Below, in pieces: positions 44,969 through 53,419 of a DNA stretch of 64,000 bases. The stretch is from Janthinobacterium sp051380735. GTDB lineage: Bacteria; Pseudomonadota; Gammaproteobacteria; Burkholderiales; Burkholderiaceae_D. Numbering within the stretch: the stretch's first letter is position 1; every line of letters begins with the position of its first letter. The stretch spans positions 248,001 to 312,000 of the forward strand of contig NZ_JBNYXQ010000001.1 of assembly GCF_051380735.1 (NCBI RefSeq), in the 5' to 3' direction. The position numbers and the translations under genes were made by a program. The notes beneath the pieces were generated by a model, which saw only the letters and a list, made by a program, of their open reading frames with translations, ran no database searches and had not been told where the DNA came from.

Positions 44969-45627
44969 GGCGCCACGCGTATCTTGTAGCCGACGCCGCG
45001 CACGGTCTGGATCAGGTCGGCGCCGAATTTCTTGCGCAACTGGTAGATATACACGTCGACGGTATTGCTTTCCACTTCGCTGTCCCAGCCGTACAGTTTT
45101 TCCTCGAACTGGCTCTTGGTGATCACCTTGCCCGGATTGTCGAGCAAGGCGCGCAGCACGGAAAACTCGCGCCGCGCCAGCTTCACCGGTACGCCATGAA
45201 AACTGGCTTCATGGCTGGCCAGGTCCAGGGTCACGCCGCCATGCTCGATCACCGAGCGCTTGTGGCCGCTGCGGCGGCGCAGCAAGGCGCGCAAACGGGC
45301 CAGCAATTCGTCGAGATCGAAGGGCTTGACCAGGTAATCGTCGGCGCCCGCATCGAGGCCCTCGACGCGGGCCGGCGTGCCGTCGCGCGCGGTGATGATC
45401 AGCACCGGCAGGTCGGCGCCGCGCTGGCGCGCCGTGCGCAGCACGTCCATGCCCTGCAGGCCGGGCAGGCCCAGGTCGAGCAGCATCACATCGTACTCGA
45501 AGCCATCCAGCGCCAGCTGCGCCTCGCGCCCGTCGCGCACCCAGTCCACCGCATAGCTTTCGCCACGCAGGCCATCGACCAGGCTCTCGCCGATCATCGG
45601 ATCATCTTCCACCAGCAGCAATCGCAC
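44965..45627 (-). CDS. OmpR/PhoB-family response regulator
   Basis: 220 residues. Receiver domain 1-115 with the acidic pair in VEDDP, phospho-acceptor Asp in MLLDLGLPG (near residue 51) and Lys in LVKPFD. The winged-helix DNA-binding domain (125-220) includes REFSVLRALLDNPG and the recognition region ESNTVDVYIYQLRKKFG. Partner of the kinase gene it overlaps. It is divergent from the molybdoenzyme gene at 45742 with 114 bases between starts and could regulate it. Confidence 0.95.
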   Translation of the reverse strand: MRLLLVEDDPMIGESLVDGLRGESYAVDWVRDGREAQLALDGFEYDVMLLDLGLPGLQGMDVLRTARQRGADLPVLIITARDGTPARVEGLDAGADDYLVKPFDLDELLARLRALLRRRSGHKRSVIEHGGVTLDLASHEASFHGVPVKLARREFSVLRALLDNPGKVITKSQFEEKLYGWDSEVESNTVDVYIYQLRKKFGADLIQTVRGVGYKIRVAP

Positions 45628-45741
45628 GTGACCACCTCATTTTGACAATGCGCCATCTTACCGTGAAGGTGAAGCGCAGCACAGAGCCGCCGCGCAATCG
45701 CACGTACCGTGTTCTGGATAACCACAACTGCGGAGCACGCC

Positions 45742-48039
45742 ATGAGCAAGACCAGCCACCCCGATCCCTACCCCCATCCTGCCGGCGGCTGGGGTTCCGT
45801 CAAGGAGGTGGGCGCCGCGCTGCTGACCGAAGGCGTGCTGTTCAAGGGCGCCAGCCTGATGCGGCACCAGAACAAGACCGACGGCTATGCCTGCGTCGGC
45901 TGCGCCTGGGCCAAGCCGGCCAATCCGCACCCGTTCGAATTTTGCGAAAGCGGCGCCAAGGCCACCGCCTGGGAAATCACCAGCAAAAAGATCGGCGTCG
46001 ATTTCTTCCGGCAGCATACCCTGGCCGAACTGCGCACCTGGAGCGACCATGAACTGGAAAGCGTGGGCCGGCTGACGGTGCCCATGCGCCGGGATGCGGC
46101 CAGCGACTGTTATGTGGAAACGAGCTGGGATGCGGCGTTTGCGGAAATCGGTGCGCAACTGCGCGCGATGGCACCAAGCAGCGTGGTGTTCTACAGTTCC
46201 GGGCGCGCTTCGCTGGAAACCTCGTATATGTACCAGCTGGCCGCGCGCATGTACGGCAATAACAACCTGCCCGACAGTTCCAATATGTGCCACGAAAGCA
46301 CCTCGGTGGCGCTGCCGAAGACCATCGGCGTACCGATTGGCACGGTGGTACTGGACGACTTCGGGCAGACGGATTGCATTTTTTTCTTCGGCCAGAACGT
46401 CGGCACCAACAGCCCGCGCATGCTGCACCAGTTGCAGGAAGCGCGCCAGCGCGGCGTGCCGGTAATCACCTTCAATCCGCTGCGCGAGACAGGCTTGCTG
46501 CACTTTGCCAATCCGCAGTCGCCGCTTGACATGCTGAGCCCGGCCGAGACGCAGATCAGCACCCAATACCTGCAAGTGAAAGCCGGCGGCGACAGCGCGG
46601 CATTGATGGGCTTGTGCAAGGCACTGATCGCAGCCGACGATGCGGCGCAAGCCGCTGGCAGCGTGCGCGTGCTCGACGTGGCTTTCATCGAAGAACACAC
46701 CTCGGGCCTGGACGAGTTTGCGCAGGCAGTGCGCGCCACCTCATGGCTGGACATTGAACGCGAATCGGGCCTGCTGCGCGCCGCCCTGGAAACGGCGGCG
46801 CAAACCTATGCGCGTGCCGAACGCGTGATCGGCGTCTTCGGCATGGGCCTGACCCAGCACCGCCACGGCGTGCAGAATGTGCAGATGCTGTCGAACCTTC
46901 TTCTTTTGCGCGGCAATATCGGCAAACCGGGCGCCGGCATCTGCCCGGTGCGCGGCCATTCGAACGTGCAGGGCCAGCGCACGGTAGGCATTACGGAAAA
47001 GCCGGAACTGGCGCCGCTCGACCAATTGAAAAAACAGTATGGCTTCGAGCCGCCGCGCGAGAAAGGCCTCAATACCGTCACCGCCTGCCAAGGCATGCTC
47101 GATGGCTCGGTGCAGGCCTTTGTCAGCCTGGGCGGCAATTTCCTGCGCGCCGCGCCCGATACCGACGTGCTGGAACCGGCCTGGAACAAGCTGCGCCTGT
47201 CGGTGCAGATCGCCACCAAGCTCAATCGCAGCCACCTGGTGCCGGGAGCAGTATCGTATTTGCTGCCCTGCCTGGGCCGCATCGAGATCGACCGCCAGGC
47301 CAGCGGCGAGCAGGCCGTGTCGGTCGAGGACAGCACCGGCTGCATGCATGGCTCGCGCGGCCGTGCCGAACCGGCAGCTGCCACCCTGCGTTCCGAGCCG
47401 GCCATCGTTGCCGAGCTGGCGCGCGCCATGCTGCCGCCCGAACGCTTTGCGCTGGCGCCGTGGGACGCCTGGGTGGCCGACTACGCCACCGTGCGCGAGG
47501 CGATTGCCACGACTTACCCTGATATCTTCCATGATTTCAATGCCCGCATGTGGCAGCCCGGCGGCTTTCGCCGCCCCGTGCCTGCCGCGCAGCGCGTATG
47601 GAAAACGCCGAACGGCTTGGCCAACTTCATCACGCCGGAAACCCTGCTGGAAGACCCGGACCAGGCGCAGCCCGACGGCGACGTGCTGCGCCTGTTTACC
47701 ATCCGCAGCGACAGCCAGTTCAATACCACCATCTACAACGAAGACGACCGCTTTCGCGGCATCTACGGCGGCCGGCGCGTGCTGCTGGTGAACGCCGGCG
47801 ATATCGTGCGCCTGGGGTTTGCCGAAGGGGAACTGGTGGACGTGCACGGCGTCGCGCCAGACGGCCTCAAGCGCTGCGTGCGCGGGCTGCGGCTGGTGGC
47901 CTACGATGTGCCGCCCGGCTGCATCGGCGGCTACTACCCCGAGTGCAACCCCCTGCTGCCGCTGGCCCACCATGCAGTGGAAAGCATGGTGCCAGCGGGG
48001 AAATCGATTGCGGTAAGGTTGAGCGCGCGGGCTCTTTAA
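45742..48039 (+). CDS. FdhF/YdeP-family molybdopterin oxidoreductase (copy 1)
   Basis: 765 residues from the ATG at 45742 (GCGGAG upstream). This is the DMSO-reductase-superfamily branch to which YdeP belongs. A Cys-containing N-terminal motif (CVGCAW then FEFCESG) could hold part of an iron-sulfur site. Cys183 in NMCHES occupies the place of the Sec/Cys molybdenum ligand of formate dehydrogenase FdhF, and LRGNIGKPGAGICPVRGHSNVQG is a cofactor-binding block. No signal peptide, so cytoplasmic. YdeP is linked to acid resistance in Escherichia coli; the substrate is unproven. A paralogue lies at 58390-60729. Confidence 0.9.
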   Translation: MSKTSHPDPYPHPAGGWGSVKEVGAALLTEGVLFKGASLMRHQNKTDGYACVGCAWAKPANPHPFEFCESGAKATAWEITSKKIGVDFFRQHTLAELRTWSDHELESVGRLTVPMRRDAASDCYVETSWDAAFAEIGAQLRAMAPSSVVFYSSGRASLETSYMYQLAARMYGNNNLPDSSNMCHESTSVALPKTIGVPIGTVVLDDFGQTDCIFFFGQNVGTNSPRMLHQLQEARQRGVPVITFNPLRETGLLHFANPQSPLDMLSPAETQISTQYLQVKAGGDSAALMGLCKALIAADDAAQAAGSVRVLDVAFIEEHTSGLDEFAQAVRATSWLDIERESGLLRAALETAAQTYARAERVIGVFGMGLTQHRHGVQNVQMLSNLLLLRGNIGKPGAGICPVRGHSNVQGQRTVGITEKPELAPLDQLKKQYGFEPPREKGLNTVTACQGMLDGSVQAFVSLGGNFLRAAPDTDVLEPAWNKLRLSVQIATKLNRSHLVPGAVSYLLPCLGRIEIDRQASGEQAVSVEDSTGCMHGSRGRAEPAAATLRSEPAIVAELARAMLPPERFALAPWDAWVADYATVREAIATTYPDIFHDFNARMWQPGGFRRPVPAAQRVWKTPNGLANFITPETLLEDPDQAQPDGDVLRLFTIRSDSQFNTTIYNEDDRFRGIYGGRRVLLVNAGDIVRLGFAEGELVDVHGVAPDGLKRCVRGLRLVAYDVPPGCIGGYYPECNPLLPLAHHAVESMVPAGKSIAVRLSARAL

Positions 48040-48079
48040 GCAGGTCGTTATCAGCTTTCTTGGCCAGCAGCGCAGAGCC

Positions 48080-48106
48080 GGGGTCAGACCCGACGGGTCT
48101 GACCCC
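48080..48106. repeat. Perfect 27-bp palindrome (REP-like element)
   Basis: Two 13-base arms GGGGTCAGACCCG and CGGGTCTGACCCC flank a single A. It sits between convergent genes and is followed by AGATTTT, so it could act as a bidirectional terminator. The GGGGTC-core resembles the weaker palindrome at 31532-31561, pointing to a dispersed repeat family in this genome. Confidence 0.7.
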
Positions 48107-48134
48107 AGATTTTGCAGCTGTTGTAAAAACTAGG

Positions 48135-49115
48135 CTAACGCATCGCTAGCGCAATCCTCTCATTGATCCAGGCATGCGTCCTCGCCTGCACCTGGCGCGC
48201 CAGCGCGATCGGAAAACGGATAAATCCATGCGGTGCTTCCGGCACCAGATGCGCTTCCACCGGTGCCACCTGGCGCCAGCGCTGCGCCATCAGCACGGTA
48301 TCGTCACGCAGCGGGTCGCGTTCGCCGGCGAACATCAATACCGGCGGCATGCCGGCCAGCGCGCCATACAGCGGCGAGATCGGTGGCTGGCGGCGCTGCT
48401 CATTCTGCACGCCGGGCGTAAGCAGACGCATCGAGCTTGCCATGCCGGGACCGTGCAGCACCAACGTATCGGGTCCGGCAGCATGCACGCTGGGCGTGCC
48501 GGCCAGGTCGTACACGCCGTAATACAGCACAGCGCCCCTGATGCGGGCCAGCAGCTGCGGCCAGGCCTGCAAGCGCAGCAGGGTCGCTGCGGCCAGGTGG
48601 CCGCCGGCCGATTCGCCCACCACCAGCACCGGCAAACCGGAAAATTGCGTCTCCAGCAGCCAGCGCGCCGCTGCCAGGCAGTCGTGGAGCATCTGCTGCA
48701 GGGTAGCGGCTGGCGCCAGCCGGTAGTCGACCGAGACCACCGCCACATCGCAGGCCTCGATGATGGCCAGGTTCAGCGCATCGTTCATCTGCGCATTGCC
48801 GATCACCCAGCCGCCGCCATGAAAATCAAGCAGCACCGCACGCGCGGGGCGCAGGCCAGTCAAAATGCGCAGCGGGACATTGACGCCATCGTTGTGCACC
48901 ACGCGCCGCTCGACGCGAATGTGGGCGCGCGCCAGCTTGTGCGCACCGGTCAGCTGCGACAAATACAGCAGAGACTGGATCAGCACCGGAATGACCCGGT
49001 TACGGATGCGAAAACGCGGCGCCCAACCGAGCTGGCGGTTGAAACGGCGCGCCTGCGCCAGCGTCACTGCATCAAATACCATGGTTGAAACCTGGTCGTC
49101 TTCTGGCAAAGGCAT
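48135..49115 (-). CDS. Alpha/beta hydrolase, HSL-type acetyl esterase
   Basis: 326 residues of the hormone-sensitive-lipase family: the oxyanion-hole motif FHGGGW (about residue 98), the nucleophile elbow GESAGG (Ser near 167), acid Asp in GERDPLRDD and His in PHGFIRF. It would hydrolyse short-chain esters. No signal peptide. Convergent with the molybdoenzyme gene and separated from it by the palindrome. Its product is chemically unrelated to neighbours, as far as can be seen. Confidence 0.9.
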   Translation of the reverse strand: MPLPEDDQVSTMVFDAVTLAQARRFNRQLGWAPRFRIRNRVIPVLIQSLLYLSQLTGAHKLARAHIRVERRVVHNDGVNVPLRILTGLRPARAVLLDFHGGGWVIGNAQMNDALNLAIIEACDVAVVSVDYRLAPAATLQQMLHDCLAAARWLLETQFSGLPVLVVGESAGGHLAAATLLRLQAWPQLLARIRGAVLYYGVYDLAGTPSVHAAGPDTLVLHGPGMASSMRLLTPGVQNEQRRQPPISPLYGALAGMPPVLMFAGERDPLRDDTVLMAQRWRQVAPVEAHLVPEAPHGFIRFPIALARQVQARTHAWINERIALAMR

Positions 49116-49186
49116 GCGGCCTCCCGATCAACTGTAAAACCATACTGTAGCAAGACGCTGGTTCAGCGCCCGTTCAGCAGAAAACC

Positions 49187-49630
49187 TCATTTCAGCGGTG
49201 ACTGCACCTGCCGGTAGCGCCCGACCAGCTCGCCCTTGGCCAGCACATGCCCCTGCATCGCCTGCAGCAGCTGGTCGCGGTCGGCGCCGAATGGCAGCGA
49301 CAATACCGCGTCGAGCGCAAATACCTGGAAGTGGTAATGGTGGGCAGGATCGCCCACCGGCGGGCGCGGACCGTAGTAGCCGATCGAGCCGCGCGTGGTG
49401 CGCCCCTGCAGCACGCCCTCCGGTTCGGTCAGGCGTGGCTGTTCTTGCAAGCCTTCCGGCAGGCTGGTGACAGTGGACGGAATATTCCAGGCCAGCCAGT
49501 GCACAAAGGGCTTTTGCGGCGCATCGGGGTCTTCCATGATGATGGCATAGGATTTGGCGCCCGCTACCGTCGACCAGGATAATGGTGGCGAGACGCCGTC
49601 GGCGTATTCACTGTATTTCGCGGCCAGCAT
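49187..49630 (-). CDS. YbhB/YbcL-type PEBP (Raf kinase inhibitor-like) protein, probably N-terminally cut
   Basis: 147 residues from the ATG at 49630. The phosphatidylethanolamine-binding-protein fold is clear: SPPLSWS, EDPDAP with HWLAWNIP, and GYYGPRPP with the ligand-pocket residues. But the fold normally begins one strand earlier, and that strand (KLTVNSPAI) is encoded immediately upstream, in frame, right after the TAA stop of the PQQ dehydrogenase gene and without its own start codon. The gene therefore looks like the C-terminal half of a fusion interrupted by one stop codon, or like a gene that lost its first strand. Function of bacterial PEBPs is unclear. Confidence 0.75.
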   Translation of the reverse strand: MLAAKYSEYADGVSPPLSWSTVAGAKSYAIIMEDPDAPQKPFVHWLAWNIPSTVTSLPEGLQEQPRLTEPEGVLQGRTTRGSIGYYGPRPPVGDPAHHYHFQVFALDAVLSLPFGADRDQLLQAMQGHVLAKGELVGRYRQVQSPLK

Positions 49631-49678
49631 GGCGTTGCCGGCGATGGCCGGGCTGTTGACCGTCAGCTTGCCGCCATT

Positions 49679-50977
49679 TTACGTGCGCGCCAACGCCAGC
49701 GGCACGTTGGTGCCTTTTGCCGCCTGCTGCTGCATCGTCCCGGCTGGCGCTTGCGCCAGCGTGGCGCCACGCGCCGTGTTGCCGGTGTAAGCCACGCGGT
49801 ACAGCACGCCGTTGGCATCGTCCGCCATCAGCAGCGAGCCGTCGTTTGCCATTGCCAGGCCGACTGGGCGCGCAATATGCGCCTTGCCGCCATCGGTGAG
49901 AAAACCGCTGACGAAGGGCTCGATCGCGCTTGCCTGCCCATCGGCAAAACGCACGCGCACGATTTCGTAGCCCGATGGCGTGCTGCGGTTCCACGAGCCG
50001 CGCATGGTGACAAACGCGTCACCCTGGTATTCGGCCGGGAAGTTCGCGCCGCGGTAGAACAGCATTTGCATCGGCGCCGCGTGGGCCGTATAGCCAAGCA
50101 CCATCGGCGTGCTGCGCGCCCGCCATTCTTCCTTGCTGATGTCGCCCACCGGCGTACTTTGCGGGTAGATGCTGCCGGTGCCATACACATGCGGCCAGCC
50201 GTACTGCTTGCCCAGTTCGATCTTGTTCATCTCTTCCTGCTGCTCGTCGTCGCCCAGGTAATCGATGCCGTGATCCATGCCCCACAATTGGCCCGTGCGC
50301 GGCTGCCAGTCAAAGCCGATCATGTTGCGCAGACCCGAGGCGAAGATACTGCGCTGCTTGCCGTCTGGCGAAGCGCGCAGCAAGGTGGCGTTTTCCGGAT
50401 TGCTTTCATTGCAGGTATTGCAGGTCGAGCCGGCGCTGATATACAGCATGCCGTCCGGGCCGAAGGCCATGGTGCGGTTCGGATGCTGGCCGGCGTCGGG
50501 CAGGTCGCCGATGATCAGTTTCAGGGATGACAGGCGCCCGTCGGCCAGCATATCAGCCACGAACACTTCCTTGACAGTGGCAAGGTACAGTTTGCCGTCA
50601 CGAATCGCCAGCCCGTGCGCGCCGGCGCGACTGGCCACCTTGACCGGTGCACCATCGGCACGGCCGTCGCCATCGACATCCCTGAACATCAATACATCGC
50701 CCTGGTCGCGCCGGCTGACATAGATGGTGCCGTCCGGCGCGACGGCGATGATGCGGATATTTTTCAGGCCGGTGGCAAACACCGAGACCGTAAAGCCGGG
50801 TGGCGCCTTGATGGCGGCCACGCGTGTGGGCGTAGCTTCGACCTTGTCGGGCTTGACGATGGCGGCGGCGATGCCGACATGGGTGCCATCGCCTTGCTGG
50901 GCATCGGCAGTGGCGGACAGCAGCAGCGCTGCACTGCCGAGAATGGCAGGCAGGGCAACGATAAAGGGAGTTCGCAT
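49679..50977 (-). CDS. PQQ-dependent sugar (sorbosone/glucose) dehydrogenase
   Basis: 432 residues from the ATG at 50977 (AGAGG upstream; the longer frame to 51196 covers a non-coding leader). A signal peptide ends at TADAQQ. The body is the six-bladed beta-propeller of soluble aldose/sorbosone dehydrogenases: GFTVSVFATGLKNIR, DGTIYVSRRDQGDV, AHGLAI, and a CNTC pair in SAGSTCNTCNESN. It oxidises an aldose in the periplasm using PQQ. The C-terminus is an Ala/Pro-rich linker that ends in a TAA immediately before the in-frame PEBP sequence. No PQQ biosynthesis genes are in the window. Confidence 0.88.
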   Translation of the reverse strand: MRTPFIVALPAILGSAALLLSATADAQQGDGTHVGIAAAIVKPDKVEATPTRVAAIKAPPGFTVSVFATGLKNIRIIAVAPDGTIYVSRRDQGDVLMFRDVDGDGRADGAPVKVASRAGAHGLAIRDGKLYLATVKEVFVADMLADGRLSSLKLIIGDLPDAGQHPNRTMAFGPDGMLYISAGSTCNTCNESNPENATLLRASPDGKQRSIFASGLRNMIGFDWQPRTGQLWGMDHGIDYLGDDEQQEEMNKIELGKQYGWPHVYGTGSIYPQSTPVGDISKEEWRARSTPMVLGYTAHAAPMQMLFYRGANFPAEYQGDAFVTMRGSWNRSTPSGYEIVRVRFADGQASAIEPFVSGFLTDGGKAHIARPVGLAMANDGSLLMADDANGVLYRVAYTGNTARGATLAQAPAGTMQQQAAKGTNVPLALART

Positions 50978-51171
50978 GGTGGGCCTCTTGTGTGAACTGC
51001 AAGTGTCCGGCCGCGACTTGGGCACCTCTGTACGCCATCTAACCGAGTGCGCCGAAGCCGAGTAATCGCCGCATATGGGCCATGCGTGCGCACACGCACC
51101 GAAGAATATGTATGGAAAGCGCAACATGGCGTCATGTTCAACCTTGACGCCTTGCAACAGGAAACCAACCC

Positions 51172-52167
51172 TTGGAAACTGCCACGCCTTCACCACACGC
51201 CAACTCCGACAAAGACAATGGCGTGGCCAAGCGCCGGGCCATCATCTCCAGCCGCGTCGGACAGGGCGGCTGGTCGTCCTATTTTTATGCCCTGGTGCAG
51301 ATGGCGCGCGCCGCCGCCGAAGCCTGGCTGTCCCGCCGCGCTTCCAGCAAGGGCGCAGCCCTGACGCTGTATGTGCTGTTTTCGCTGGCGCCGATGCTGA
51401 TCCTGGTGGTGGCGCTGGCCAGCATTTTCTTTGACGAAGAGGCCGTGCGCGCCGCCCTGCTGACAGAACTTGGCGGCCTGACCGGCACCCAGGGCGGCGA
51501 CGCCTTGAAAGCCATCATTTCCGGCGCCAAGCGCGCGGACGAAGGCGTGGCCGCCAGCATCATCTCCGGCGTGATCGTGCTGGTGACGGCCACCAGCGCG
51601 TTTGCGGAACTGAAGGAAAGCCTGGACGAGCTGTGGCAGATTCCGCCGTCGGAAGGCTCGGGCCTTTGGCTGTTCCTCAAGGAGCGTGTGCTGTCGTTCG
51701 GCCTGCTGCTGGTGCTGGCCCTGATGCTGATGATGACGCTGGCAGTGAATGCGGGCCTGGCCGCCATGCAGGGCAGCTGGGCTGACCCGACCGATCCGGG
51801 CAAGCTGCTGCAATATGCGTTCGCCGGCCTGTCGATGCTGATCGTCACCGTCATCTTCGCGTTTATCTACAAATACCTGCCCGCCACGCCGATCGCCTGG
51901 GGCGACGTGATCGTCGGCGCCGTCCTGACGGCCATGCTGTTCATGGGCGGCAAGGTGCTGATCGGCCTGTACCTGGGCCATGGCGACTTCGGTAGCGCCT
52001 ATGGCGCGGCCGGCTCCATCGTCGCGCTGATCACCTGGATCTATTATTCGGCGCAAATCTTCTTCTTTGGCGCCCTGTTCACCCATGAGTACGCGATGAC
52101 ACTTGGCAGCCGAAGGCACAAAGGCGCCATCACGCCACCGCAAGCCAAGCCAGGTAATGCCAGATAA
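51172..52167 (+). CDS. YihY/BrkB-family membrane protein
   Basis: 331 residues from a TTG start with AGGAAACC upstream. Six membrane helices; ASSKGAALTLYVLFSLAPML at about residue 58 is the family N-terminal block, and AYGAAGSIVALITWIYYSAQ the C-terminal one. The family was once called ribonuclease BN but is not a nuclease; the role is probably envelope transport or stability. It is divergent from the PQQ dehydrogenase gene, with 194 bases between starts. Confidence 0.9.
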   Translation: METATPSPHANSDKDNGVAKRRAIISSRVGQGGWSSYFYALVQMARAAAEAWLSRRASSKGAALTLYVLFSLAPMLILVVALASIFFDEEAVRAALLTELGGLTGTQGGDALKAIISGAKRADEGVAASIISGVIVLVTATSAFAELKESLDELWQIPPSEGSGLWLFLKERVLSFGLLLVLALMLMMTLAVNAGLAAMQGSWADPTDPGKLLQYAFAGLSMLIVTVIFAFIYKYLPATPIAWGDVIVGAVLTAMLFMGGKVLIGLYLGHGDFGSAYGAAGSIVALITWIYYSAQIFFFGALFTHEYAMTLGSRRHKGAITPPQAKPGNAR

Positions 52168-52295
52168 AGCCTACTTGTTGTGGCAATGCTATCGTTTTTT
52201 CTCCCAAGGACAGTGACTGGAGAGTGAAGAACAACACGGCGACGAGCTGATTCCTACGGCAGCAATCGCCTCATTGCGCACGTTGATGCGTAATT

Positions 52296-52814
52296 TCAGC
52301 GACTTAGTAGATAGACGCCACTTTTATCCGCCCAAACACGTGCAGCGTCTTCCAAGCCAGGACGTTTGAAGAAAAAGTGATACGTGTCGTCCCAGCTCCC
52401 ATAAAGTACGCACCCATGCTCTGGGAGCACGACGTGAAAATCTCTGTGTCCCAAGACCTTACCGCCGCCTGGTCTGCAATATTCGGAAAGCGCTGCCTTC
52501 GACACGAACCGTCGGAAAAGGATGTGACGAAATTGGCGACCGCGCTGCACAAACGAAAGCACATCAGTTCCAGCGATCATTTGAGAGCAAAAGTCTGCAA
52601 GCAAGGCGTCCCGACGTGCTTGCTCGTCTACCGGAACATTTTCCAGCTTTTCACATGCTTCGTCGCGCGATAGCCAGTGGTCGAATACCGATACAGAAAG
52701 TATTTGAACGTCTGTGCGTTGCTCGTTAAGGTCGATATCCATAAGCCAATGAAACTGGCGAGCTAGATCGCGTTGACTGGTTTGGGGAACATTAACGATG
52801 CGTCGGTTTGACAT
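52296..52814 (-). CDS. Hypothetical protein of atypical composition
   Basis: 172 residues, soluble, no recognised family. Codon use is visibly less GC-biased than the neighbours, and the flanks (52170-52295, 52815-52930) share this, suggesting acquisition from elsewhere. The ribosome site is weak (TTAAGAACC). A 7-bp inverted repeat at 52861-52881 lies 47 bases upstream of the start and may be its operator. The WSWDD-like aromatic region near the end (YGSWDDTYHFFFKRP) is the most distinctive segment. Confidence 0.6.
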   Translation of the reverse strand: MSNRRIVNVPQTSQRDLARQFHWLMDIDLNEQRTDVQILSVSVFDHWLSRDEACEKLENVPVDEQARRDALLADFCSQMIAGTDVLSFVQRGRQFRHILFRRFVSKAALSEYCRPGGGKVLGHRDFHVVLPEHGCVLYGSWDDTYHFFFKRPGLEDAARVWADKSGVYLLSR

Positions 52815-52860
52815 AGGTTCTTAAAGGTGTATTTGCTGGTAGGACGTGCAGTTGTTCAAG

Positions 52861-52881
52861 GTACGCTTTAGTGTAGCGTAC
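52861..52881. promoter_or_regulatory. Inverted repeat upstream of the hypothetical gene
   Basis: GTACGCT and AGCGTAC, perfect 7-base arms separated by seven bases. Positioned 47-67 bases upstream of the minus-strand start at 52814, it fits a dimeric repressor operator. It could also be a remnant of a mobile element end. Confidence 0.35.
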
Positions 52882-52952
52882 GGATCGACCTGCTCACTAA
52901 AATACCAGTCATGCTGTCGGCGAGCTCGGCGTCCCGGCATTGTCGAGCATGA

Positions 52953-53081
52953 CCCGAAGGCGAAGGTCGCGGGATCAGTGCGCTTTCCAGGCTGCGGCTG
53001 ATCGGCCAGAAGGCCTTTGGCAACCTGCGCGGCGGCACGCCCTCGCACTACCGGCGCACTCAGGCATTACTGACGGCATAG
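52953..53081 (+). pseudogene. Remnant of the C-terminus of an AraC-type regulator
   Basis: An in-frame stretch with strong GC-rich codon bias ends GQKAFGNLRGGTPSHYRR and a TAG at 53079. The pattern AF-x4-G-x-TPS-x-YRR is the end of the second helix-turn-helix of AraC/XylS proteins. Upstream sequence lacks the rest of the domain and passes into the lower-GC patch, so this looks like the 3' scar of a gene replaced or cut by the inserted segment. Confidence 0.35.
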
Positions 53082-53398
53082 CGCGACATGTCGCTGCCGC
53101 CGCCCTGCCACAGCGCCAAAAACGATTCATAGACATGGCGCGAGAGCGATGGGCGGCGGCGCGACTTGCGCCAGAATTCGTAGCGGCCCTTGAAGACATA
53201 GCCGTCGTTGAAGGTCACTTCGAAATCGATGTCGACCTGGTCGCCGGCGCCATGCACCCACGATCCCAGCAGGCGGTCGGCTTCGCGAAAGGCGCCCAGC
53301 ACGGCGCTTTGCTGGTTCTGCCGGCCGATGCGGATGCGGGCCACTTCGATCTTTTCATCGGTGTCGTCCATGGCTGACGATGGCGATTGCATGTTCAT
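53060..53398 (-). CDS. Small conserved-looking hypothetical protein in the receiver-EAL operon
   Basis: 112 residues from the ATG at 53398 (AAAGGGACA upstream). No domain recognised; no signal peptide. The central part GSWVHGAGDQVDIDFEVTFNDGY looks like paired beta strands, and the end is helical. It lies 21 bases after the EAL gene stop, so it is probably the third gene of the operon that begins with the orphan receiver. Its 3' end overlaps the AraC-type remnant on the other strand by 22 bases. Confidence 0.65.
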   Translation of the reverse strand: MNMQSPSSAMDDTDEKIEVARIRIGRQNQQSAVLGAFREADRLLGSWVHGAGDQVDIDFEVTFNDGYVFKGRYEFWRKSRRRPSLSRHVYESFLALWQGGGSDMSRYAVSNA

Positions 53399-53419
53399 GG
53401 TGTCTGTCCCTTTCATGGT

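Noticed and set aside
52821..53048. 75-codon minus-strand frame between the hypothetical gene and the receiver operon
   Set aside because: No ribosome site, no conserved features, and it runs opposite the AraC-type remnant.
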